From Platynereis dumerilii (taxonomy: Eukaryota; Annelida; Polychaeta; Phyllodocida; Nereididae): a DNA stretch of 64,000 bases. The stretch lies in assembly GCA_026936325.1 (NCBI GenBank), contig JAPTHN010000001.1:78871380-78935379 (forward strand), written 5' to 3'. A program made the translations under genes and the position numbers. The notes beneath the pieces were generated by a model. That model ran no database searches, had not been told where the DNA came from, and saw nothing but the letters and a program-made list of their open reading frames with translations. Positions 53,732 through 62,740 of the stretch are shown here, piece by piece (the stretch's first letter is position 1; each line of letters opens with the position of its first letter).

Positions 53732-56700
53732 TGGACAAAATTATTCACTGGAACTGTCGGGGCTTCAGAGCCAATCTTGATGAGTTAAACATCCTGGCTT
53801 CAGATTACCATCCTTGCGTCTTCTGCTTGCAGGAGACGTACCTGAAGCCCACAGACAGTCCCAGATTAAGAAACTATACATTCTATAATTATTATAATAA
53901 TGTAGATCATGATAGAGCCTCTGGTGGCTCCTCTATCTTGGTCAGACAGGATGTTATACATTCTCCTGTCAATATAGACTCCAGTCTCCAGGCGGTTGCT
54001 GTCCGAATATCATCACACAAAACATTCACCATCTGTTCATTGTATATTCCACCAAGTCACAATCTTACAATCCAGGAATTAAATCATCTTTACGAACAAT
54101 TGCCTTCACCGTGTCTTTTACTTGGGGATTTTAATGGCCATCACCCCATATGGGGGGGTTCCCAAACAAGTAATAAAGGTATTTCCTCTAATGATCTCTG
54201 TCTCTACAATGACGGAACTTATACATATCTTCATCTGGGTCATGGGACATACAGTCCCATAGACCTTAGTATAAGTGATCCTGAACTTTTCTTGGATTAC
54301 AATTGGTATGTCTTGAACGATTGCCATGGAAGCGACCATTTTCCCATTGTTCTTGAATCCACATCAAGCTCCTCTCTTCCAAACCATCCTCGTTGGAAAT
54401 TAGAAAAGGCTGACTTGGATCTCTACATTAAATTAGCGTCTAGTCTTATAAAAATTACTTCATATGTAAATAATGATTCTCCCATCGAAAAATTCACTAA
54501 AGATCTTATTACTATCGCCAATTTATCCATCCCTAAAACTAAGGGAGGTCTTCCAAGACAAACAAGACCTTGGTATGATGCAGAAGTTAAAGAAGCCATT
54601 AAAAATAGAAAAAAAGCTCTTCGAACATTCAACACCTTTCCAACAACGGAAAACCTAGAAAGCTTCCGTATTATTCGAGCTCAAACTAGACGCCTGATTA
54701 GACAAAAAAAGAGGACTACATGGCAAAACTACATCTCTAAGTTAAACGAAAGAACGCCATCAGCCAAAGTATGGGAAATGATTAAAAAAATCCAAGGCAA
54801 ATCTACATCATCTAAAGTCAGTCACCTCATCATCAATGGTGAAGAATATTCATCAGCAGAACATATAGCAAATAAGCTTGCTGAAAAGTTCTCTTTTAAT
54901 TCTTCTTCCGAAAATTATTCTCCTGACTTTCAACGGTTTAAAGCTCAGGCAGAACGTCTTTCTTTGAACCTACAATCAAATAATCTAGAAGAATATAATA
55001 GTCCTCTTACCATGGAAGAGCTAATTGGAGCGCTTCAAAAAGCCTCTGACTCATCTGTGGGGCCAGATGAGATACATTACCAACTTTTGAAGCATCTTCC
55101 ATCTCCGTGTTTGGAGGTCCTACTCCACATCTTCAATATAATCTGGGATTACGGGACCTTTCCAGCTTCCTGGAAAATGGCCACGATTATTCCTGTCCCA
55201 AAACCCAACAAGGATCATACTGATCCGACTAATTATCGACCCATTGCTTTAACAAGTTGTTTATGCAAAACTATGGAACGTATTGTCAATTCTAGACTTG
55301 TTTGGTATCTTGAATCAAGTGACTCCCTTTCGGAAGTCCAGTGTGGCTTCCGAAAGCAAAGGAGCACTATAGACCATTTGGTGAGATTTGAGTCATATAT
55401 CAGAGATGCATTCATTACAAGAGAGCATGTGGTAGCTGTTTTCTTCGATTTGGAGAAGGCGTACGATACCACATGGAAATATGGAATTATGAAAGATCTG
55501 TTTGAAATGGGAATGAGGGGAAGACTCCCCCACTTTATTGGGGCCTTTCTCGAAGATCGTTGGTTTAAAGTACGAGTGGGATCCACTCATTCCAATGAGT
55601 ACCCCCAAGAAATGGGTGTTCCTCAGGGAAGTATATTATCTCCCACTTGTTTTAATGTTAAAATTAACAGCATTGTTAAAGCCATTCAAGAAAATGTTAT
55701 GTCCTCGCTTTATGTGGATGACTTTCTTATTGCTCTTAAATCCAAACAAATGTCTACCATAGAGAGACAATTACAGCAAAGCCTTAACAGACTGCATAAA
55801 TGGTCTCAAGAAAATGGTTTTAAATTTTCAAAGGCAAAAACAGTCTGTATGCATTTTTGTCATCTTCGAACTCTCCATCCAGAGCCATCACTTAAAATTG
55901 ACAATTGCGCGATCAAAGTAGTAAATGCTACGAAGTTCCTAGGAGTCACGTTTGACTCAAAATTATCTTTCATTCCCCACATTACATCACTTAAGGCAAA
56001 GTGCCTAAAATCTCTAAACATACTGAAGGTTGTGAGCAGATTGAACTGGGGAGGTGACACCACTGTCCTTCTCCGGCTCTATCGATCAATCACCCGATCC
56101 CGCTTAGACTACGGTTGCATTGTCTATGGATCGGCACGACCTTCCTATCTTCGTTGCCTTAACACAGTTCATAATCAAGGTCTACGATTGAGTCTTGGTG
56201 CATTTAGGACGTCGCCAGTGGAGAGTTTGTATGTTCTTGCAAAAGAACCACCTTTGTCACTACGACGTCTGAAACTGTCTCTTCAATACATGGTCAAATT
56301 GGCTGCCAACCCGACAAACCCTGCATATTCAATTGTCTTTCATCCCAACTTCACCGACCGATATGACAATCGACCGAACGCTATACGACCACTGGGACTG
56401 AGGATGGGGCCTCATCTTGCAGCAGCTGGAATCGAAAACAGGGTCCCACAGATTCCTTATTGGAATATGAAAAATCCTGTTATTAACTTAGAATTAGAAA
56501 AACTAAAAAAGGCCGATACGGATCCCATTGAATATCAAACTAGGTTTCAGGACATCAAACTGAAACATCATGACCACAAATTCTTATATACAGATGGTTC
56601 CAAAGACGGAAACCGAACTGCTTATGCAGTTACTTCCTGTAAGGCAAATCTATATAGTGAGCGCATCCCCAATGAATGCTCAATCTACACAGCTGAGCTC

Positions 56701-57369
56701 CTAGCAATCTATCAAGCTGTCTGGCTTGCGGGAATGTCCGAGAAAGACAAATTTGTAATCTGTTCTGACTCTAAGTCAGCAATTCAAGCTCTTGCAGGTA
56801 AACAGATGGATCATCCCATTCTACAGGATATACTTATCCTTCTTTCAGGAATAGAAGATAAAGAGATTATCTTCTGTTGGATTCCAGGTCATGTGGATAT
56901 TGCTGGAAACGAAAGGGCAGACACTATGGCCAAAAAAGCCCTCTCGAAGGATATGAGTGATGACACAATTCCGTACACAGATCTGCGTCCGGTTATTAAT
57001 GAATACATCAAATCTGGATGGCAAGTTATGTGGAACGCATGCGAGAATAATAAACTCCGAAGCATATTACCTAGAATCAAAGAGGTTAAAAGTGTTAAAG
57101 CCAGAACACGGAGGGATCAGGTTGTGATCCACAGATGTCTTATTGGACATTCACGACTAACCCACTCTCATCTTCTACTGGGAAATCCAGCTCCAATATG
57201 TGATAACTGCCAATGCCCTCTTACAATTAAACACATATTAAAAGACTGTAGAGACTTTCAACGACAAAGAGACACACTTCTCCCAACAAATCCACTCCAA
57301 TTCCTTACACACAAACCAGAAAACATAATTACATATTTGCATCAAACACAGACATATTACAAAATATGA
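53731..57369 (+). CDS. LINE B ORF2: endonuclease, reverse transcriptase, RNase H, 1212 aa
   Basis: The protein nicks target DNA and copies the element RNA there. The APE-type endonuclease (residues 1-215) has N8 (HWNCRG), E35 (LQET), SLYIPP, D132/N134 (GDFNGHHPIWG), D178 and SDH (201-203). The reverse transcriptase has NYRPIALTS, FFDLEKAYD (571-579, motif A), GVPQGSILSP (motif B) and YVDD (661-664, motif C). RNase H has its acidic set: D955 (YTDGS), E989 (AELLAI), D1013 (CSDSKSAI) and D1064 (WIPGHVDIAGNERAD). A CCHC knuckle lies at C1157, C1160, H1168, C1173. All catalytic residues I expect are present and there is no stop. Translation probably starts by re-initiation at TAATG. Confidence 0.95.
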   Translation: MDKIIHWNCRGFRANLDELNILASDYHPCVFCLQETYLKPTDSPRLRNYTFYNYYNNVDHDRASGGSSILVRQDVIHSPVNIDSSLQAVAVRISSHKTFTICSLYIPPSHNLTIQELNHLYEQLPSPCLLLGDFNGHHPIWGGSQTSNKGISSNDLCLYNDGTYTYLHLGHGTYSPIDLSISDPELFLDYNWYVLNDCHGSDHFPIVLESTSSSSLPNHPRWKLEKADLDLYIKLASSLIKITSYVNNDSPIEKFTKDLITIANLSIPKTKGGLPRQTRPWYDAEVKEAIKNRKKALRTFNTFPTTENLESFRIIRAQTRRLIRQKKRTTWQNYISKLNERTPSAKVWEMIKKIQGKSTSSKVSHLIINGEEYSSAEHIANKLAEKFSFNSSSENYSPDFQRFKAQAERLSLNLQSNNLEEYNSPLTMEELIGALQKASDSSVGPDEIHYQLLKHLPSPCLEVLLHIFNIIWDYGTFPASWKMATIIPVPKPNKDHTDPTNYRPIALTSCLCKTMERIVNSRLVWYLESSDSLSEVQCGFRKQRSTIDHLVRFESYIRDAFITREHVVAVFFDLEKAYDTTWKYGIMKDLFEMGMRGRLPHFIGAFLEDRWFKVRVGSTHSNEYPQEMGVPQGSILSPTCFNVKINSIVKAIQENVMSSLYVDDFLIALKSKQMSTIERQLQQSLNRLHKWSQENGFKFSKAKTVCMHFCHLRTLHPEPSLKIDNCAIKVVNATKFLGVTFDSKLSFIPHITSLKAKCLKSLNILKVVSRLNWGGDTTVLLRLYRSITRSRLDYGCIVYGSARPSYLRCLNTVHNQGLRLSLGAFRTSPVESLYVLAKEPPLSLRRLKLSLQYMVKLAANPTNPAYSIVFHPNFTDRYDNRPNAIRPLGLRMGPHLAAAGIENRVPQIPYWNMKNPVINLELEKLKKADTDPIEYQTRFQDIKLKHHDHKFLYTDGSKDGNRTAYAVTSCKANLYSERIPNECSIYTAELLAIYQAVWLAGMSEKDKFVICSDSKSAIQALAGKQMDHPILQDILILLSGIEDKEIIFCWIPGHVDIAGNERADTMAKKALSKDMSDDTIPYTDLRPVINEYIKSGWQVMWNACENNKLRSILPRIKEVKSVKARTRRDQVVIHRCLIGHSRLTHSHLLLGNPAPICDNCQCPLTIKHILKDCRDFQRQRDTLLPTNPLQFLTHKPENIITYLHQTQTYYKI

Positions 57370-57467
57370 GGAAAAATTACAAAGACATATAAAATTCTAG
57401 CCTGCCTCGATATAGCCCATTAAGGTGCTGCAGAGGCGTAAAACACAAACACACACACACACACACT
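57370..57467 (+). promoter_or_regulatory. LINE B 3' end with conserved terminal block
   Basis: ATATAGCCCATTAAGGTGCT, then GCAGAGGCGTAAAACACAAA and an AC repeat end the element. The half-LINE ends with the same block (ATAGCCCAATCAGGTGCTGA, then GTAAAACACAAAC). Conservation here fits recognition of the RNA 3' end by the reverse transcriptase. Confidence 0.65.
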
Positions 57468-57735
57468 CCAAAGCCAGGCAGACCTGAAGTCACGACCCAT
57501 AATCAAGATGGGCACAATATCCATCTGAATCTGGGTGACTGTTTCAAGACCACCATAACCTTGCAGCTGCTGAAATTCCAGGCACTCACAACCCAAGAGT
57601 GAGTGCCAAAACAGTTATAAGATGGCTCTCAAGGCACTGTAAGGCTTGTCAGCAGGCCTGGCAGCCAGACATCCATTCAAAAGGGCTGTTTTGACAGATC
57701 TGTGAACTCTGATTTCTGACCTCCTTACATGTACG
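57468..57735 (+). pseudogene. Tc1-like transposase remnant, second part
   Basis: After the target duplication one frame reads PKPGRPEVTTHNQDGHNIHL, LGDCFKTTITLQ and, after stops, GTVRLVSRPGSQTSIQKG. This follows the Tc1 transposase order: the GRPR-V-T linker, the second helix-turn-helix with N-R-F-x-T-A, and R-x-R-R-P-x-x-x-x-x-L-T. It continues the remnant at 51835-52000, so LINE B landed inside a dead Tc1 copy. Confidence 0.72.
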
Positions 57736-57949
57736 TTTATTCGTTATTGCGAAGAAGTGAATCACCCAAGATCTTGTTTGATCTTATTTGTTTAAAAAAA
57801 AAACAGAATTACAAACTGTTTTCATGTGCCATCAATATATTTTTCCTCCAGGACTTCATACCAAAGTCTCCAAAAGAGGCGATAACTTATTTTTGTCCTT
57901 CTTGTTAGAGTGAAATGTTATCAGGAAATTGAAAATATGTTGCACGTTT

Positions 57950-58298
57950 CCATAAACTTGGCTCTGTAAGCCCAATATACGGGTAATTTTGGCTCTATAG
58001 ACCAAAATATGTGTTTGACATGAAAACTAATGGCAGAATCAGAATTCCTGGCATCAAAAACATGTATTTAGAGCTATTATTTGCAATCCTATGACCTTTT
58101 GTTACTGAGTTATACTCAAAATTAGATATTGAGCGGCGGCCATTTTGAATTTGTTGCTATGGCAACCAAGACGAGCGCCCGCTCGGGCGCCCTCAGAAAT
58201 TTGAATCTATATACCCTCAGCAACATCTGTGTAAAATTTCACGCTTGTAGACAAACCTTCACAATCCACCCCTTATTTCCCCATAAGCTCCTGGACTA
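57950..58298 (-). repeat. 340-bp inverted repeat, right copy
   Basis: Diverged reverse complement of 48397-48735. The RFX-like 14-mer is here GTTGCTATGGCAAC, near 58152-58165. Confidence 0.8.
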
Positions 58299-58555
58299 CC
58301 ACCAGTCCACCTATGTTTGCAATACAACTTTTTCATGAAAATTGTTTTCCTCTGCACTGTGTACAGCAAGCATGCCCAGTAGCTGAGCACTCCACTTGGA
58401 ATCTAATCTGGGGCCAGTAGATTAGGGTAATCACCCTGCATGTCATGTTTATCTCCCCAAGTGAGTTGCTGCTGAGTGACCCAAATAAACTGCTCTGCAC
58501 CAAACATGCATCATGGTACACCATATTCATCTGATTAAACATTAAACGGCCAATG

Positions 58556-58865
58556 GTTAAGGTCCCGCCGAAGGTCTCGGTGGCATGGGTTCAAATCACA
58601 ATTGGCACAATTGGACAACCCAAAATTTTCAGTGGACCTTCAGCGGAACTTCAGTGGACCTTCATGAACGAAATCCCAGCTGATGTGGTTCTGATGAGAA
58701 GTTGAATTGGCAGCCCCTTGCATCAGTGTCTGTCGTGCAAGTAAAGATCCTTCACATGGGTAAATGTGTAACATGTTGAGGACTCCCACTCTCTCATCTC
58801 ATCTGTCAACACTCATGAGTGCCCAGAACTGGGGTTTGAGGGGTGCACTTACCACATCTATTTAT
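58556..58865 (+). mobile_element. tRNA-derived SINE, third type
   Basis: CCAATGGTTAAGGTCCCGCC (A-box-like) and ATGGGTTCAAATCAC (B box) are spaced as in a tRNA. A body of about 250 bp follows, containing three ACTTCAGTGGACCTTC-like repeats and ending near GGTGCACTTACC. No target duplication identified. Confidence 0.5.
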
Positions 58866-60159
58866 CTAAGGACCGCAATTTCAATAGAAAGTTTTGGTGA
58901 CTAAGAATGCAGTCCTGTAAATATGCATCATTCAGATGTCATTCCTCAGTTATGCAGACACTGCTACCCACCCAGGTGGTTTTGCACTTGGGCACATCCA
59001 AGTGGAGAGTGATTCATATAGGAGCCATGAAGCAGTAAGGAAAATCTGGTTGTTATAACTTTCCCTGAAGTGCATCTGGCCGGATGATACATCTGAAAAT
59101 ACAATCAGAGCTATCATATTTGCCAAATAACTCTGGTTAAACAATTTAAATATTGCAATACCCACTAACACCCAGGCTCCGAATCTTCGGATTCTTGTTG
59201 CCTTTGAATGACATAAATTTGCCTATATCTGTTTTATTTAGAATTTTTGCAGAGTATGTCACATGTATATATTCTGCATCGGTATCCATGAACAATTGTC
59301 TGCTTATTATGTTGAAAGTGTCATAATAGCCCAATGATATTTTTCTGGGCCTCCATTTTGTGTCATTGTTGCATGATGAGATGCAAATTGTCCATAGTGC
59401 TTCTGGAATTCAGTACTACATGTACATGTGCAAGTGTTTGGAATAAATTCTTTGTGAGAGTGGCCATTCGCATTGTTCAATGGTTCCGTAATGACACTTT
59501 TTGTTATTAAACTTAAACTATAACCCGGATCCATACACTATAAAAATTTGAACAAAATTGTTGTTTTTTTGGAACACCAAACGGGTTTTTGAACAAAATT
59601 GTTTTTTTTTTTTGGAATACCAAAGGTTTTTTCTTTTAAACAAAACAGTTTTTGCATAGAAGTTTATTTTCCCAAACACCTGCAGCATGCTTATGGGGTA
59701 CTGGTGTGAGGTCATATCCCTATTCTTGCCATGTTATTCTGCATGATTCATCTTGTGAGTCATATCCTACACTTGATAGAAAATTCGAAATACTATCAGG
59801 ATAAGTCACTGGATGAGTCACACAACTGAGGTCACAAGTTACCCAGTTTACTGAATACTGACAGGGGTCCACTCACCACTGCTCTTCTAAGATGTCTAAT
59901 CTTCTAAATTTGAATTTCTCCATGCAGTTCAGCATGCTTACTTACAGGACATAGTCGCTTTCATCACTGAATATCAGGAATGGCTGCTGAAGCACATTGC
60001 TCAGGGCTAGCCTGGCCTGAATCCTGGGGGGGGGGGGGGCAGAGGCCATTCCGGAGGCACACAAACCCTGGAAAACTGAAGACAATTTGAAATTTTTATG
60101 TGTTAAGGAAATTTCAGTCAAATTCTATTCCTGTGGCAATTGCATTTTGCGTGGGGACT
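58866..60159. other. Spacer, nothing recognised
   Basis: Includes a local repeat of GAACAAAATTGTTtTTTTTGG near 59550-59610 and a 15-nt poly-G at about 60027. No gene recognised. Confidence 0.4.
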
Positions 60160-60510
60160 CTGTTGACCTGAGGTTCGACACAGGTGATTATAACAAACAG
60201 TCAATGCGAAACAAGATAATCCAGCCTGCTATTTTGTAACAGGACCCCTTTTAAAAAACACGGTCAGAACATAAGAATATGTGGCAGAGCCAGGGAGTAA
60301 TCGGAAAGATTTATTTATTCGAAAATTTGAGTATCCATTTATTCACATGGAACTGTTCATTTATTATAGTTACATTGAATGGGATATATCTTGAATGGAA
60401 TATGTAATTGGGATACTGTGAGGACAATAATTTACAAGACAAATTCTCCAGTGACCGTATCAACACAGATTATTTTGCCAATTCACATGGAATCTGTGGA
60501 GGCAGTTAAT
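60160..60510 (-). repeat. Dispersed repeat, inverted relative of 29990-30320
   Basis: TGACCTGAGGTTCGACACAG, GTGATTATAACAAACAGTC and CAAGATAATCCAGCCTGCTA are reverse complements of blocks at 30240-30320. Similarity weakens toward 60510. Confidence 0.55.
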
Positions 60511-61340
60511 TAACTATCAAAGATGTTTCAAGGTTATACTTTGCATAGCCTTGGTCCGCAATGACTACATGGGTCAAAATTTGAAAAACCTTGAAATTTC
60601 AGCTGAAAAAAATTTTTCGGTCCAGAAATGCCTTTTAAATTTGGCATTGGGTAGGTCAAACAATCAGCTATCACTGCACTTTCATGTCCAAGGGTCCCAA
60701 TGCACTGCTGATCTGTACTGAGGTGATAAATACAGCCGTGATGTTTTTTGACTGTCATTAAAATCACACTTATAAATTAAAAATCCTGATCACTTCGGGC
60801 TAAATAATTGATTACCAGTGATTAGGCAGGTGACTTGCACATTTTGGTCCAAGTTCCAGGTCTCTAGCACCAATTATTTTTGAGATAATGGATTTTGGTC
60901 AATTAAATAAATTATATATGTGCGTCATTAGCATCATGCCTATAACTTGAAATCCGCACCACTTAGAGCTGAAGAATGTATTACCGACGTATGGGAAAGT
61001 GGCTATTCTGCTCACATTGAGCTATATTTTAGGTCTCTATGACCAATAGTTATTGAGATAGAACGTTTTCTTGAATGACAAATTTACAAACAAAAACAAA
61101 AATACTCTTTTCACCAATAGTTTGGATTCTGAATAACAAAAATGATCTCCACAACTCCCCCTAGTGCCAATGTCTTTGCTGAACCATATTTCAGATACTA
61201 GACAATGGTAAAATGTCACTGGCACCCCATATTTGATTAGTTATCTCAGAGAGCATCAAACTTCATACTAAGCATGTCAGATGCTGGGAAAATGCAAAAA
61301 TGTTATGTAATATTCTGCTAAAACATTAATTGATAGTATA
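60511..61340. other. AT-rich spacer, nothing recognised
   Basis: Some phrases (GGTCTCTAgcaCCAATtaTT, TTGAGATA) repeat loosely near 60860 and 61030. No gene recognised. Confidence 0.4.
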
Positions 61341-62261
61341 CACTCCTGGGCAAAAAAAATGGACCATCCTAGAATTCGACTTCATTTCGCTAGGCTTTGA
61401 TTTTTACAGGATATGCGCATTGAAAAAGCTTAATTTCCTGTCAGCGTATCAACAGAAGCGTTGTCTCAGTATAAAATTGCTTTTCCTCCTGATTTTTTAA
61501 GCAGAGCAGTTTTTTGGCTACACTACTTGACGACTTCATGCACTGCAAAACGTGCATATTTTCCCATTACCGTTTCAATGCTTTTCAAAGCACATTTGTG
61601 TTAACAAATTTGTGTCATCTTAGATCAACATCAATATGACACAAAAAGTTTACAATTTGATTGATATATATTTTGTCCCAGCCAGAACATAGTCGATTCA
61701 TTGTTGCATAGCAAATACTAATGGTCACCTTCGCTGCTTGGGCATTAGCCTGTCATATTGGAACAGCATAATTTGTACCTTTTATGCAAGAAAAAGCTTC
61801 CAAGTGGTCGGCAGAAGGTCCTGATGCATTCTGTTTACATACTTAGAACCTTAGATGATTTTTGATCCCTCCAAAGAGTGCTTGAAGAGGGCTCACCATA
61901 CCATTATTCCTACACTACCATGTTTGACATAGTCTAGATTTCAAATAATTTCAGAACTTGCGGGCTCATACTGATGTTAATCTAAGAGGGTGCAAACCTA
62001 GTAACACCGAGGAGCTTTGGAAAGCAGTGAAACAGCAATGGGAAAATATGCACATTTTGCAGTGCACTAAGTCATCGGGAAGTGCAGCCAAAAATTGTTC
62101 TGCTTAAAAGTCAGAGGAAAAGCAATTTGATACTGAGACAATGCTTCTGTTGATTAACTGACAGGAAATGAAGCTTTTTCGATGTGTATATCCTGTAAAA
62201 ATCAAAACCTAACAAAATTAAGCCGAATTCTAAGGTGGTCTTTTTTTTTTGCCCAGGAGTG
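61341..62261. mobile_element. Tc1-derived foldback element, 921 bp, arms of about 300 bp
   Basis: Ends are CACTCCTGGGCAAAAAAAAT and its near reverse complement, with TA on both sides (61339-61340, 62262-62263), typical of Tc1-like transposons. The arms 61341-61650 and about 61960-62261 are diverged inverted copies. The right arm encodes a Tc1 transposase carboxyl end (KPSNTEELWKAVKQQWENMH, then ILQCTKSSGSAAKNC), and the left arm carries the same sequence in reverse. The centre has no transposase. It therefore arose by inverted duplication of a Tc1 3' end and is non-autonomous. Confidence 0.82.
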
Positions 62262-62740
62262 TATATTCAACCAATTTCAACCCCAGTCACCTGCTACAAA
62301 ATTTTAGTGAGGTAAAGGAAATAAGCCATTTTTGACATGATGCTAATGACAACGCGATGCTAATGATAATTAAGGAAAAAATCTTTGCAGGGACCATTGC
62401 AAAGCTGGCAGTCTGACAATATGTGCATGCAATGACCTTATTAACACCAGAAACATGTTCACAGTGATTTTGGTTCAGAAATATGCAGTCAAAATAGAGC
62501 AGGAAGGCGTTTGCTAATGACAAATTGACATAGGACAACTGACATGCCATTAGAAATACTCTTTATTTTGGTTTACATAAATGATACAGAGCTACAGATA
62601 GTTTAGTTATTTTCTTGGGTTCTCAGACAATGTCAGACACAAGGTTTTCTCACAGAATGTGTGTCCCTTTATAATTTATTAAGAAACAAATCCAGTGTGA
62701 TGCTAATGACGCAATATTGGAGACATTGACACAACAACCT
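62262..62740. other. Spacer, nothing recognised
   Basis: No coding or repeat structure. GATGCTAATGA phrases occur three times (62339, 62356, 62699). Confidence 0.4.

Larger units (their letters stand above)
52001..57467 (+). mobile_element. Complete-looking I/Nimb-like LINE (LINE B), 5467 bp
   Basis: TCCAAAGCCAGG is duplicated at 51989-52000 and 57468-57479. The element has a 540-bp 5' untranslated region starting TGCCCCCGCAGGTCTCGGGC, ORF1 at 52541-53731, ORF2 at 53731-57369 (endonuclease, reverse transcriptase, RNase H, zinc knuckle), and a 98-bp 3' region ending in an AC-rich tail (AAAACACAAACACACACAC). Both ORFs are open throughout. Gag-like CCHC ORF1 plus a C-terminal RNase H puts it in the I superfamily (I, Nimb, Outcast or LOA type). 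The exact clade needs a tree. It may be capable of moving. Confidence 0.88.
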
